Assembly (NCBI RefSeq): GCF_013178945.1
Contig: NZ_JABFDM010000010.1
Location: forward strand, 1-64,000
DNA from: Bradyrhizobium aeschynomenes
Lineage (GTDB): Bacteria > Pseudomonadota > Alphaproteobacteria > Rhizobiales > Xanthobacteraceae
Direction: 5' to 3'
DNA: 64,000 bases
The notes below the pieces were generated by a model. It was not told the origin of the DNA and ran no database searches. It saw only the letters and a program-made list of their open reading frames with translations. The position numbers and the translations under genes are program-made. Positions 42,921 to 52,244 of this stretch are shown here, piece by piece. Numbering within the stretch: position 1 is the stretch's first letter; the number at the start of each line of letters is the position of its first letter.

Positions 42921-44345
42921 TTACGGTATTTCGTAGACCATCATCCGGTCGGCGATGCCGCGCAGCGCAGCCTGCTTCTGGATCGGTGCGATCCTTGCCG
43001 CGCTCAGGATGTCCGCCACGCCCGGGCTCTGGATCACCGGCGCGGTGAGATGAATCTCCTGCGCAGTCGACAGGCTCTGCACGCGGGCGGCGATGTTCAC
43101 GGTCTGGCCGAAATAGTCCTGGCGGTCGTTGAGCATCACCGCGAGGCACGGCCCTTCATGAATCCCGATCTTGACCACGAGGTCCTCGGTGCCGCGCTCG
43201 GCGTTCAGCCGCTGCATCGCCGCGCGCATGCGCAGGCCGGCTGACAGCGCATGCTCGGGCTTGATGAACGTCGCCATCACGGCATCGCCGATCGTCTTTA
43301 CGACCGCGCCCTTCTCGGCATTGATGATCTCGAGCAGCACGCGGAAATGCGCGCGCACCAGATCGAACGCCGCGAGATCGCCGACGCGCTCGTACAGTGC
43401 GGTCGAGCTCTTGAGATCGGTGAACAGGAAGGTCAGCGAGGTGATCTTCAGCCGCTGGTCGATGTTGAGATTGTCGGCCTTGAACACGTCGCGGAAGGTC
43501 TGGTTGGACAGCATCCGCTTGGCGGTCAGGAACGGCTTGCGCCGGCCGATCAGGTGATGCAGCGCATCCGCCGCCACCATCACCGTCGGCAGCGTGCGCA
43601 CGCGCGCCTTGTTGTCGAGCGCGAGCTGCAACGGTCCGGGACGGAGCCTGGTGGTCTCGACGGCCGAGCGCCCGCCTTCATATTTGATCGAGAGCTGCTG
43701 CACCTCGTCGGTGGGCTCGCCCTGCACGTCGATGAAATGCGCGGCATGGGTGACCGGCTCGAAGACGATGATGAACTGCGGCGGCAAGGTCAGCGAGACG
43801 ATGGTGTGGTCGCCGGCCTGGAGCTCGCGCGTGTCGATCACCACCTCGTTCGACAGCGCGGCCATCGAGGCCTCGTCGAACTCGACGCCGGAGCTCCAGA
43901 ACACCTGCTTGAAGTAGTCCCACACCGGAAGTGAGTGCGGGTCGTGGGCGGCGATGCGCCTGACCCGCGGGCTTACCGTGAACGCCGCCTCGACCTGCTG
44001 GTCGACAGTCGCCTCGTAGCCGCAGGCGCATAGCCCGCATTGATACTCGTCGGACCGCAGCGATTTCAGCGTGCCATGCGCGTCGAGCACGCCGCCGCAG
44101 CCGGGGCACAGCACGTTCCAGGTCAGGTCGAACAGGCCGGTGCGCGAGGCATGGATGAAGCCGGAGATCACGCGCTCCTCGTCGAGGCCGGTGCGACCCG
44201 CGAAATCCAGCACGTTGATGCGGTTCAGCTCGTGATCGGCGCCTTCGGCGATCAGCCGCGCGATGGCGTCCGACACGGCCGGATCGGCCGCGTCGCCGGA
44301 AGCAGAAAACTTCACGGCCGCCGCGCTCAAGGACATCCGGATCAA
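42921..44345 (-). CDS. Class III adenylate/guanylate cyclase with DUF5939-type N-terminus
   Basis: 474 residues. The catalytic domain is near residues 305-455: LTFLFTDLKSSTALYERVG (metal Asp), GAVVKTIGDAVMATF (second metal Asp), VKIGIHEGPCLAV and GQTVNIAARVQSLS. The N-terminal part has a CxxC...CxxC zinc-like cluster (LCPGCGGVLD, CGLCACGYEA) and the DUF5939 region. It makes cAMP, perhaps in response to a signal sensed by the N-terminus. Upstream is the P450 gene (37-bp gap). Confidence 0.93.
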   Translation of the reverse strand: MIRMSLSAAAVKFSASGDAADPAVSDAIARLIAEGADHELNRINVLDFAGRTGLDEERVISGFIHASRTGLFDLTWNVLCPGCGGVLDAHGTLKSLRSDEYQCGLCACGYEATVDQQVEAAFTVSPRVRRIAAHDPHSLPVWDYFKQVFWSSGVEFDEASMAALSNEVVIDTRELQAGDHTIVSLTLPPQFIIVFEPVTHAAHFIDVQGEPTDEVQQLSIKYEGGRSAVETTRLRPGPLQLALDNKARVRTLPTVMVAADALHHLIGRRKPFLTAKRMLSNQTFRDVFKADNLNIDQRLKITSLTFLFTDLKSSTALYERVGDLAAFDLVRAHFRVLLEIINAEKGAVVKTIGDAVMATFIKPEHALSAGLRMRAAMQRLNAERGTEDLVVKIGIHEGPCLAVMLNDRQDYFGQTVNIAARVQSLSTAQEIHLTAPVIQSPGVADILSAARIAPIQKQAALRGIADRMMVYEIP

Positions 44346-44382
44346 ATAAGGCGCGATCGATCAGAATACCAGACGCGACCGC

Positions 44383-45765
44383 TCACCGGGGCGTGATCCT
44401 GAACGGCGGCGAGCGGTTCGGCTGCGTCGTCACCACCCCCACGGGCATGACCGGCTCGCGATCGACGAGCTCGATCCTGAACGCGCCGACCAGCCGCGCC
44501 AGCGCGAGCACCGCCTCGACCAATGCGAAATGCGCACCGATGCAGACGCGCGCGCCGGCGCCGAACGGCAGGTAGGCGAAGCGCTCCGGCGGCGGCGCGC
44601 CCGGCATGAAGCGCTCGGGCATGAAGGCGTTGGGCGCCTGCCACAGCCGCTCGTGCCGGTGCAGCAGCCACGGCGAGATCAGCACCACGTCGCCACGCTT
44701 GACCTGGAACTCGGCGATCTGGTCCGGACCGCTCGCGGCGCGCGCAATCAGGAAAGCCGGCGGATACAGCCGCAATGTCTCGTCGATCACGGCGCGCGTG
44801 AACGGCAGCTGATCGGGGTTGCCGAGATCCGCAGCGCCGCGAGCCTCCTGCGCCAGCCGCTCCTGATTGGCCGGATCGAGCGCGATCAGATACAGCGCCC
44901 AGAACAGCGCCGTCGCGGTGGTCTCGTGTCCGGCGAGGATCATGGTCGCGACCTCGTCGGCGAGCTGCGCATCGGTGAATGCAGCCCCGGTCTCGGGATC
45001 GCGCGCCGCCCCCATCAGGTCGAACAGGTCGCGCGGCGGAGCATCCTCCAGCTTGCCGGCGGCGCGGCGCTCGGCCATCAGCGTGGCGATGAAATCGGTC
45101 CAGCGCTTGCGGAACCGCCGGCGCGCGAAGTCGCGCGGCGTCGGCCAGGACAGCGGCAGCACGATATCGAGCAGGTGCGGAGCCGCCAGCCGCTCGCCAT
45201 ATTCGTAGACGAAGTCGCGCAAGGTTGCGCCGTGGCGGCCCATCTCGAACGAGAACATCGTCCGTCCCGCGATGTCGAGCGTCATCCGCTGCATGATCTC
45301 GCGCAGATCGAGCGGCTGCCCGCATTGCTGCTGCAGCCGCGCCACGGTCTCGTCGGTCACCGCGATCATGTGTGGAACGAGGCCCGAGACGGCGCGCGGC
45401 GTGAACGCCGGCGCCAGCGTGCGGCGCTGGTGTTTCCAGGCCCGGCCCTCGGCGATCAGCAGGCCCTCGCCGAGCACGGGACGCAGCACGCGGACGGCGC
45501 CGACGGTGCGGGCGTAGTTCTCCCAATTGTCGACCAGCACGTGCTTGATGGTCTCTGGCGTATTGAGAATGTAGCTGGAGTTGCCCAGGAAGCGGCCGCG
45601 GATGATCTCATCCTCATAGGCGCGCTGGCTCCAGGTCGCGATCGCGTTGTCGCCCATCATCAGCACGCGACGCAAGGCGCCCATGCTGTCGGGCGCGCGT
45701 GGCGGCGCCGGAGGAATCAGCGGTGACCGGGCCTGCGACAGATAGTGGATTTCGGCGGCGCTCAT
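44383..45765 (-). CDS. Cytochrome P450
   Basis: 460 residues from ATG 45765; the frame to 45846 has no ribosome site. I-helix AGHETTATALFW, K-helix ETLRLYPP, and the heme loop FGAGARVCIGAHFAL with the axial Cys. This fits the CYP/CYP4-like bacterial monooxygenases that hydroxylate fatty acids or similar molecules. Reductase partners are not adjacent. It is transcribed into the cyclase gene. Confidence 0.94.
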   Translation of the reverse strand: MSAAEIHYLSQARSPLIPPAPPRAPDSMGALRRVLMMGDNAIATWSQRAYEDEIIRGRFLGNSSYILNTPETIKHVLVDNWENYARTVGAVRVLRPVLGEGLLIAEGRAWKHQRRTLAPAFTPRAVSGLVPHMIAVTDETVARLQQQCGQPLDLREIMQRMTLDIAGRTMFSFEMGRHGATLRDFVYEYGERLAAPHLLDIVLPLSWPTPRDFARRRFRKRWTDFIATLMAERRAAGKLEDAPPRDLFDLMGAARDPETGAAFTDAQLADEVATMILAGHETTATALFWALYLIALDPANQERLAQEARGAADLGNPDQLPFTRAVIDETLRLYPPAFLIARAASGPDQIAEFQVKRGDVVLISPWLLHRHERLWQAPNAFMPERFMPGAPPPERFAYLPFGAGARVCIGAHFALVEAVLALARLVGAFRIELVDREPVMPVGVVTTQPNRSPPFRITPR

Positions 45766-45984
45766 CGGCGGCCCCGCGCGGTCATGATGCGCCGCGAGCG
45801 GCCGATGGGTGCCGTGACGCCGGCGCCCGGGAGCGCGCCGATGCAAGGCGAGCCGCAGCGCGGCGGACCGGCAAGGCCGGCCCGAAGGGTCCCGAAGGGA
45901 ATCATGTCGTCTGCGTTGCGGTTCGAAAGGGGAAGCGCGATGTCGCGCTTCCCGCGGCTGTGATGTATCATCTTACTCCGGTAA

Positions 45985-47352
45985 CTAATTAGTCAGCTCG
46001 ATCATCGCAATCCTACTTTCCGATGCGGGCCAAAGACGGGCGGCGATGCGTTCCTCATTGAACAGTCCGATGACGGTTCGTCCGATGTCGCCCGCCGGCA
46101 GCCGCAATGTCGTTGCCGCATCCGTAGGTACTCCCTTCTGTACGTCGGCAGGCTCCTTGCCGTCGAGCAGCACGATGTCGCGCGGCAGGCCGAAATAGCC
46201 GCGCGGGCGCGACATGATGACGATGGCGCCCGCACCTGCATCGGCCTGTCCCAGTGGCCGCGCCGCGCGCAGGTGCACGACGTCGGACGAGCGCGGGAAC
46301 GGTGAACGATAGAAATGCGTGATCGGCGCGCCCGGCGAGGTCAGCACGATCTCGATATGGGAGGTCGGATCGATCTCCGCAGGGCCCCAGCGCCCATCGG
46401 CGCCGGTCTGGCCGCGATAGACCGGTTCACCATTGCGTGCGCCGGTCTCGCCCGAGACGCGATAGACTTCCACGGTGGCGCCGGTCACGGGACGGTTGGT
46501 CGGCGCGCCGCCCGGCGTCCCGGTGACGAGGCCGCTGATGCGCACCTCGCGCTCCGGCTGGATTGCGATGAAGGCCGGCTCGCGGCCGGCGATGAACTTG
46601 TAGATCTCGCGGAACGCGCGCGGATGGAACGCGACCTCGCGATGATCGAGCGCGCCGACCACGAGATTGGTCGCGCCCTTCAGTGCCGGGCCCTCGGCGG
46701 TGATGCCGGTGGGCACGCCGGGCTTGCCGACCAGCCGGCCATCGGCCTGCGCATATTTGTCGAGCCCGTCGCTGCGCAGGGTCAGGAAGGCGGTGCCTTC
46801 TGTCACTTCGCTCGTGCCGGCGTTCAGCCCGCGCAGGAACGGGCCGCGGCCGTTGAACTCGCTGCCGGGGCTGTCGTCCCAATCGAACACGCCGTGATTG
46901 GGCGTGCCGCACAGCACGGCGTGGCTGACGTCGGCGCCGCCGCCATTCTTCACGACGTTGCGAATCGCGTTGCCGCCGCGCGAGCTGCCGACCAGCGCCA
47001 CGCGCGTAGCCCCCGTGCGCTCCTTGAGCGCCTTGATGGCTTCAGCCAGCTCGCGGCGCTGGTCGTCGGTCGAGGAGCGGTTCGGCTGCGCCACGGCGTC
47101 GTCGTTGCGCGCCAGCGGATCGGTAAAGTTGAGCGCGGCGAGCCGCGCGCGCGGCACGCCGTTGGATTCCATCCGCCACAGCGCCGTCAGCCACAGCGCG
47201 GCATGATCACCATTGCCATGCACGAACAGGACCGGTGGAATATCGCCGGAGGCTGCCGCCGCCGTCTGCGCGGCTGCCGGTAAGGTCAGGCCGCTCGTGA
47301 GCAAGGGCAGGGTTCCCATGCTCTGCAGCATGGTGCGGCGCGTCAACTTCAT
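45985..47352 (-). CDS. Tat-exported alpha/beta hydrolase with C-terminal beta domain
   Basis: 455 residues from ATG 47352 (AAGGGAGA upstream). The signal MKLTRRTMLQSMGTLPLL has a twin-arginine core. Hydrolase marks: VLFVHGNGDHAALW and nucleophile GSSRGGNAIRN, His likely in LVVGALDHREVAFHP. The C-terminal ~190 residues are beta-rich (RISGLVTGTPGG, TGATVEVYRVSG), like lipases with an Ig-like or CBM-type tail. It acts in the periplasm or outside. The enormous frame that continues to 49107 is antisense to the MFS gene. Confidence 0.88.
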   Translation of the reverse strand: MKLTRRTMLQSMGTLPLLTSGLTLPAAAQTAAAASGDIPPVLFVHGNGDHAALWLTALWRMESNGVPRARLAALNFTDPLARNDDAVAQPNRSSTDDQRRELAEAIKALKERTGATRVALVGSSRGGNAIRNVVKNGGGADVSHAVLCGTPNHGVFDWDDSPGSEFNGRGPFLRGLNAGTSEVTEGTAFLTLRSDGLDKYAQADGRLVGKPGVPTGITAEGPALKGATNLVVGALDHREVAFHPRAFREIYKFIAGREPAFIAIQPEREVRISGLVTGTPGGAPTNRPVTGATVEVYRVSGETGARNGEPVYRGQTGADGRWGPAEIDPTSHIEIVLTSPGAPITHFYRSPFPRSSDVVHLRAARPLGQADAGAGAIVIMSRPRGYFGLPRDIVLLDGKEPADVQKGVPTDAATTLRLPAGDIGRTVIGLFNEERIAARLWPASESRIAMIELTN

Positions 47353-47556
47353 CGGCGGTCTCCCTTGGGGCGTTTTTTGGGGTCTCGTTGATTTGTGTTC
47401 GTTGGCCGCCGTCGGGATGCAAGCCCCGAGGGTGAGCACTGGACAGCGGCGGACATTCGCAGGCATCACATACGTCCGGCCGGAATCAAGCGATAGTTCA
47501 ATGCGACAGAGTCCGATGCGACGTTCAAGCCGAGCTGCCGACGTGGAGCGACCTGC

Positions 47557-49239
47557 ATGAATGCACCGCAGAAACGGGAGCTGTTCGCGCCCGAGAGCAT
47601 TGCCGCGCCGCTGCGGCACGCCGTGTTCCGCCGCATCTGGCTGGCGAGCCTGCTGTCGAATCTGGGCCTCTTGATCCAGGCCGTCGGCGCGGCCTGGGCG
47701 ATGACGCAGATGACGTCGTCGGCCGACAAGGTCGCCCTGGTGCAGACCGCCTTGATGCTGCCGATCATGTTGATCTCCATGCCCGCCGGCGCCATCGCCG
47801 ACATGTATGACCGGCGCATCGTCGCGCTGGCGGCACTGGCCCTGGCGCTCGCGGGCGCCGTGACGCTGACGGTGCTGGCCTGGCTCGGTCTCGTGACGCC
47901 CGAGCGCCTGCTCGCGCTCTGCTTCGTGGTCGGCAGCGGCATGGCGTTGATGGGCCCGGCCTGGCAGTCCTCCGTCAGCGAGCAGGTGCCGCCGGAGACG
48001 CTGCCCGCCGCCGTCGCCCTCAACGGCATCAGCTACAACATCGCGCGCAGCTTCGGCCCGGCGATCGGTGGTGTCGTCGTCGCTGCTGCGGGGGCGGTTG
48101 CAGCCTTTGCCGCCAATGCGCTGCTGTATCTGCCGCTGCTGGCGGCGCTGTTCCTGTGGCGACGCGTGGTCGAGCCGAGCCGGCTGCCGCGCGAGCCGCT
48201 CAACCGCGCCATGGTGTCGGGCGTCCGCTACATCCTCCATTCGCCGTCGATCCGCATCGTGCTGATCCGCACGCTCGTCACCGGCCTCATCGGCGGCTCG
48301 ATCTCGGCGCTGATGCCGCTGGTCGCCCGCGACCTGCTGCATGGCGGCGCGCAGACCTATGGCATCATGCTCGGCGCCTTCGGCATGGGCGCCGTGATCG
48401 GCGCACTCAACATCGGGGAGATCAGGAAGCGGTTGTCGGGCGAGGCGGCGATCCGCACCTGTGCACTCACGCTCGGCGCCGCGACAGCCGCCGTGGCGCT
48501 GAGCACCGAGCCGGTGCTGACGGCGGCGGCGCTCGTGATTGCCGGCGCGGTCTGGATGCTCGCCGTCGCGCTGTTCAACATCGGCGTGCAGCTGTCGGCG
48601 CCGCGCTGGGTCGCCGGCCGCGCGCTGGCGGCGTTCCAGGCGGCGATCTCCGGCGGGATCGCCATCGGCAGCTGGGGCTGGGGCCGTCTTACCGACGCGG
48701 CCGGCGTCGAGGTCGCCCTGCTGGTGTCCGGCGCGCTGATGATGGTGTCGCCGCTGCTCGGCCTGTGGCTGCGGATGCCGCCGGTGGGCGCCCGCAACGA
48801 GGACGGCGAGACCCTGGCCGATCCGGAGGTGCAGCTCGAGCTGACGCCGCGCTCGGGGCCGCTGGTGGTGGAGATCGAGTACCGCGTCGCCGAGGACAAC
48901 GCCCGCGCCTTCCACGATCTGATGCAGGAGGTGCAGCTCAGCCGCCAGCGCAACGGCGCCTATGGCTGGTCGATCGCGCGCGACATCGCCGATCCGGAAT
49001 TGTGGACCGAGCGCTATCACTGCCCGACCTGGATCGACTATCTGCGCCAGCGCAACCGCTCGACCCGCGCCGAACGCGAGCTGCATAAGCGCGCGATCGA
49101 TTTCCACATCGGCGCCGATCCGGTGCGCATCCGCCGCATGCTGGAGCGTCCGTTCGGCTCGGTCCGCAGCCGGGATGACGTCGACCGCACCGCCGAGCAG
49201 GCGCCGGCGGTCGCGTCAGCGGCCCGCAGCGGGCCGTAG
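47557..49239 (+). CDS. Major facilitator superfamily transporter with an extra C-terminal dimeric alpha-beta-barrel-like domain
   Basis: 560 residues, about 12 TM segments in the first ~415 (MLPIMLISMPAGAIADMYDRRIVALAAL is the typical loop 2-3 region, split as PAGAIADMYDRR). The EntS/DUF894-type MFS fold is clear. The last ~135 residues (VEIEYRVAEDNARAFHDLMQEV, WTERYHCPTWIDYLRQRNR) look like a soluble ferredoxin-like/monooxygenase-fold domain, as found in some bacterial MFS members. Drug or siderophore export is plausible. Divergent from the Tat hydrolase. Confidence 0.9.
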   Translation: MNAPQKRELFAPESIAAPLRHAVFRRIWLASLLSNLGLLIQAVGAAWAMTQMTSSADKVALVQTALMLPIMLISMPAGAIADMYDRRIVALAALALALAGAVTLTVLAWLGLVTPERLLALCFVVGSGMALMGPAWQSSVSEQVPPETLPAAVALNGISYNIARSFGPAIGGVVVAAAGAVAAFAANALLYLPLLAALFLWRRVVEPSRLPREPLNRAMVSGVRYILHSPSIRIVLIRTLVTGLIGGSISALMPLVARDLLHGGAQTYGIMLGAFGMGAVIGALNIGEIRKRLSGEAAIRTCALTLGAATAAVALSTEPVLTAAALVIAGAVWMLAVALFNIGVQLSAPRWVAGRALAAFQAAISGGIAIGSWGWGRLTDAAGVEVALLVSGALMMVSPLLGLWLRMPPVGARNEDGETLADPEVQLELTPRSGPLVVEIEYRVAEDNARAFHDLMQEVQLSRQRNGAYGWSIARDIADPELWTERYHCPTWIDYLRQRNRSTRAERELHKRAIDFHIGADPVRIRRMLERPFGSVRSRDDVDRTAEQAPAVASAARSGP

Positions 49240-49262
49240 CCGACGCATCGGCGGACCGGACG

Positions 49263-49490
49263 TTACTGCCCGTGATCGGTGAGCACCTTCTCGCATGCCT
49301 TGGACAGCTTGGCGCGGTGCTCCTTCAAGCAGGCCAGCACGGCCTGGTCGCCGTTGTTCATGACAGCGCGGCAATGTCGCGAGACGTCGCGCGCGCAGGC
49401 ATCCTGTCCGGGCTGCTGCTGGGCCGATGCCGTTGACGCCATCAGGACGAGGGGCAGGACAAGAGGAAGGACCACCACAAATTTGCTCAT
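49263..49490 (-). CDS. Small secreted protein with cysteine-rich repeat
   Basis: 75 residues. Signal peptide (VVVLPLVLPLVLMASTASAQQ), then ACARDVSRHCRAVMNNGDQAVLACLKEHRAKLSKACEKV: four Cys in the pattern CxxDxxRxC...CLxxxxxxLSxxC. This is the 'cysteine-rich repeat' type found in many Bradyrhizobium secreted proteins and in Golgi apparatus protein 1. Function unknown. Its tail is near the MFS gene end. Confidence 0.88.
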   Translation of the reverse strand: MSKFVVVLPLVLPLVLMASTASAQQQPGQDACARDVSRHCRAVMNNGDQAVLACLKEHRAKLSKACEKVLTDHGQ

Positions 49491-49619
49491 GACCGACGCC
49501 TCGCTCCCGGCAGTGAAGGTTTGGCGGCGCTTTTAGTGGTCACAACCGGGCCTCGCAAGCGCCTCGGTCGCAGCCGGGGCGCGCAGGGGGAGAGCAAGGA
49601 AGGCCGTGCACGCCAGCCC

Positions 49620-49907
49620 TCAGTCGGCGGCGCCGGCCTCGGCGACCTTGCCGCCCCGCCGGGACACCTCCTTGTCGAGCACCGTGCGGCAGCCGCTGCT
49701 GAGCGAGGAACGGTTCTTGATCATGCAGGCGGTGATCGCCGGAATGTTCGGGATCTCGCTGCTGCAGAGACGAAAGGCGTCGCCGGTGCACATCTGCTGC
49801 GCCTCGGCGCTGAAGGCGAAGCTGGCGCTCGACGCGAAGGTCGAGAGGGCGGCGGCGCCGACGACCGTCAGAACGGCGTTGCGCAGTAGATTGGCGGACT
49901 TCGTCAT
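49620..49907 (-). CDS. Small secreted cysteine-rich repeat protein
   Basis: 95 residues from ATG 49907, chosen by GGGAG six bases upstream (the frame extends to 49985). Signal peptide NAVLTVVGAAALSTFASSASFAF. The mature part carries CTGDAFRLCSSEIPNIPAITACMIKNRSSLSSGCRTV, the same Cys pattern as the 49263-49490 gene. The two are probably paralogues. A GTGAC-N4-GTCAC palindrome is 81 bp upstream of the start. Confidence 0.88.
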   Translation of the reverse strand: MTKSANLLRNAVLTVVGAAALSTFASSASFAFSAEAQQMCTGDAFRLCSSEIPNIPAITACMIKNRSSLSSGCRTVLDKEVSRRGGKVAEAGAAD

Positions 49908-49987
49908 GGCTGGCTCCCATCGGCTCCGCATCAGCGCGGGCCCCGTGTTCAATGCATCCATCATGGCCTGAGCGCTCTCTAGCAACA

Positions 49988-50001
49988 GTGACGCGGGTCA
50001 C
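49988..50001. promoter_or_regulatory. GTGAC-N4-GTCAC palindrome upstream of the secreted Cys-rich gene
   Basis: GTGACGCGGGTCAC lies 81-94 bp upstream of ATG 49907. The same palindrome (GTGACTTCGGTCAC) occurs upstream of the gene at 51414-51812. Possible shared operator. Confidence 0.45.
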
Positions 50002-50231
50002 GCCAGATCGGGCCATTCAACCCCGGCCGTCGCGTGGCGCAGGCCGATCGCCGCGGCGACATGTCGCTCCGGTGAACTCCCGATGTCAGCCCCGCATGAT
50101 CCTGGAAATCTTGGCCGATCCTGGTCGTGTTGGCACCGCGTTAAGGATTCGTTGGCACTAATGGAAGCTAATCGAAGGGCCGGACGGCGTTGAAGTCCGG
50201 CATCCGTATCTCGCGTTCGGGAAGAGTAACC

Positions 50232-51278
50232 ATGCGTAATGCGTTAGGCTTGCTGCTGGCCACCGTCGTCGGGGCGCTGGCGATCACCGGTGTCTGGTAT
50301 TGGGTTTCGAAGCCGAACGCCGCCAAGGCCGCAGCGCAAAGCGCGGCCGCAAAACCCTCCGAGCTCACACCGCCGCCCGCCGCGAAGGTCGCCGCCAAGG
50401 GCGCCAAGGACGATGTCGAATACACCGGCACCGTGCCGGCGCGCATGGCCGCAGCCGCCCAGGCGCCGGTGCAGCCGAAATCGACCTGCGCCAACCCGGA
50501 CGCGCTCGGCATCTCGCGCACCGTCGTGGTCGACACCACCGGCGGCCCCGGCTTCGGCCTCGATCATTTCAAGCAGTTCGACTTCCTCGCCGACCGCGAG
50601 GTCGTGCTGACCTTCGATGACGGCCCGTGGCCGGTCAACACGCCGGCGGTGCTCAAGGCGCTGGCCGACGAATGCACCACCGGCATCTTCTTCACCATCG
50701 GCAAGCACGCGACCTATCATCCGGAGATCCTGCGCCAGGTCGCGGCCGCCGGTCATGTCGTCGGCGTGCACACCTGGTCGCACGTCAATCTCAACGGCAA
50801 GAAGATGACCGACCAGACCGCGAAGGACGAGTTGGAGAAGGGCATCAGCGCGGTCAAGTTCGCGCTGGGCGGCACCAATCCCGCGCCGTTCTTCCGCTTC
50901 CCGCAGCTGCAGCATCGTCCCTCGGCCGTGGCCTATCTCGGCAGCCGCAACGTGGCGATGTTCTCCTGCGACGTCGACAGCTTCGACTTCCGCTCCAAGG
51001 ATGCCGATCAGGTCGTCAACACGGTGATGACCGGGCTCGACAAGAAGGGCAAGGGCATCATCCTGATGCACGACTTCCAGAAGAATACGGCGCTCGCGTT
51101 GCCGACGCTGCTGCGGCGGCTGAAGGCCGGCGGCTACAAGGTCGTCGCGATGAAGCCGAAGGGCACGCTCGACACGCTGCCGGAATATGACGCGATGGTC
51201 GGGCAGGATCCGAAGCTGCCGACCACGATGACCAATGCGCGGCCGATCTCCAGCGTGATCCAGACCGTCTCGCAGTGA
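50232..51278 (+). CDS. NodB-type polysaccharide deacetylase
   Basis: 348 residues from ATG 50232. N-terminal TM/signal (LLLATVVGALAITGVWYWV), a Lys/Ala/Pro-rich spacer, then NodB motifs: LTFDDGPWP (catalytic Asp, metal Asp), HTWSHVNLN (metal His pair), FFRFPQLQH, DVDSFDFRS and LMHDFQKNT. It likely deacetylates peptidoglycan or another polysaccharide in the periplasm. It is followed by a terminator. Confidence 0.94.
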   Translation: MRNALGLLLATVVGALAITGVWYWVSKPNAAKAAAQSAAAKPSELTPPPAAKVAAKGAKDDVEYTGTVPARMAAAAQAPVQPKSTCANPDALGISRTVVVDTTGGPGFGLDHFKQFDFLADREVVLTFDDGPWPVNTPAVLKALADECTTGIFFTIGKHATYHPEILRQVAAAGHVVGVHTWSHVNLNGKKMTDQTAKDELEKGISAVKFALGGTNPAPFFRFPQLQHRPSAVAYLGSRNVAMFSCDVDSFDFRSKDADQVVNTVMTGLDKKGKGIILMHDFQKNTALALPTLLRRLKAGGYKVVAMKPKGTLDTLPEYDAMVGQDPKLPTTMTNARPISSVIQTVSQ

Positions 51279-51305
51279 TGCCCCGCTGCACGGTGGCGAC
51301 GCGCG

Positions 51306-51335
51306 AAGGCCGGGCTTTGCCCGGCCTTTCTCGTT
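51306..51335 (+). terminator. Rho-independent terminator after the deacetylase
   Basis: AAGGCCGGGC-TTT-GCCCGGCCTT stem followed by TCTCGTTT. Confidence 0.88.
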
Positions 51336-51346
51336 TCGTGGCGAGA

Positions 51347-51391
51347 GCATGATCCGGAAAAGTGGAAACCGGTTTTCCGAAAAGATCATGC
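51347..51391. repeat. Palindrome of the 'GCATGATCCGGAAAAGTG' family, copy 2
   Basis: AGCATGATCCGGAAAAGTG ... GGTTTTCCGAAAAGATCATGC. The sequence is near-identical to the copy at 32432-32477. Confidence 0.85.
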
Positions 51392-51413
51392 TCGGACAAA
51401 GTGATCGACGGCC

Positions 51414-51812
51414 TCACCAATAGATGCCGTGGCGATGCAGCTCGCGGACGATCCGGGCTTCGGTCCAGCTCTTGCGAGGCTTGCTCGCGCGCGCCGATTT
51501 CGATCGCCGCGAGGATGTCTGCACCGCACGGGCCGGCTCGGCTGAAGGCGCCGCCGCGACCGCGGGCTGCGGAGCGGTTGGCGTCGCTGCCGCCGCCGGC
51601 GCAGCCGGTTGCACGGCGGGCTGGACCGGCGCCGGCGCGGCCGGCACCGGCGCCGGGGTGACGGAGATATCGCCGGCCTGCTGCACATAGACCGGGCGCG
51701 GCGCGGGTGCGGCGGTGTCGCTCGATGACAGCGACAGGCTGCGCGTCCCGTCGGCCTGCGCGACGGTGGCGGATGCGAGCACCAGGGCTCCGACCAGGAT
51801 GATCTGACGCAT
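51414..51812 (-). CDS. Secreted Ala/Pro-rich protein, unknown function
   Basis: 132 residues. Signal peptide QIILVGALVLASATVAQA. A low-complexity middle of P, A, V, Q and T (about residues 34-95), then a basic Ser/Arg/Lys stretch (SSRRSKSARASKPRK) and a conserved-looking end (SWTEARIVRELHRHGIYW). Probably periplasmic. No known domain. Confidence 0.8.
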   Translation of the reverse strand: MRQIILVGALVLASATVAQADGTRSLSLSSSDTAAPAPRPVYVQQAGDISVTPAPVPAAPAPVQPAVQPAAPAAAATPTAPQPAVAAAPSAEPARAVQTSSRRSKSARASKPRKSWTEARIVRELHRHGIYW

Positions 51813-51870
51813 TGTGAAAGCTCCCCTCGTTGACTGCGGAGAGGTTTAGACGCCGGCACGCGGTATGAAT

Positions 51871-51884
51871 GTGACTTCGGTCAC
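51871..51884. promoter_or_regulatory. GTGAC-N4-GTCAC palindrome upstream of the secreted Ala/Pro-rich gene
   Basis: GTGACTTCGGTCAC at 59-72 bp upstream of ATG 51812, matching the palindrome upstream of 49620-49907. The remaining divergent region up to 52244 shows nothing else clear. Confidence 0.45.
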
Positions 51885-52244
51885 GCTCCGCGCTGCAAGC
51901 CTGAATTGAACCTCAGCCGCCGGCACGTCATTGCGGCACCGGGCACCACTTTTCTCAGAACCTTTTGAGAGCTGCTGCGACTTCCGATGAGGACGAGCAG
52001 AAGCGCGGGGACGACGCGTTCGTCGATATCCAGGCCAAGATCATTGCGGCGCGTGCGCGTGGGGCGCACGGCACGCGATCGCCCAGACTTGCTACCACAA
52101 TACCGTCACGGCGAGGTGTTCCATGTTCGCGGAACGATCCTGGCGGCCCGGGTATCTTTGTATGCATACGTCCTGTTCGTTGGTGCTGTTCAACAAGTTC
52201 GCCGAATCCGATAGGTCAGTCGAGTTGCGGGAAGGGGCAGGCGC

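Noticed and set aside
45985..49107. 1040-residue open frame on the minus strand
   Set aside because: Only the first-transcribed part after ATG 47352 has a ribosome site and Tat signal; the rest is antisense to the MFS gene and low in protein-like sequence.
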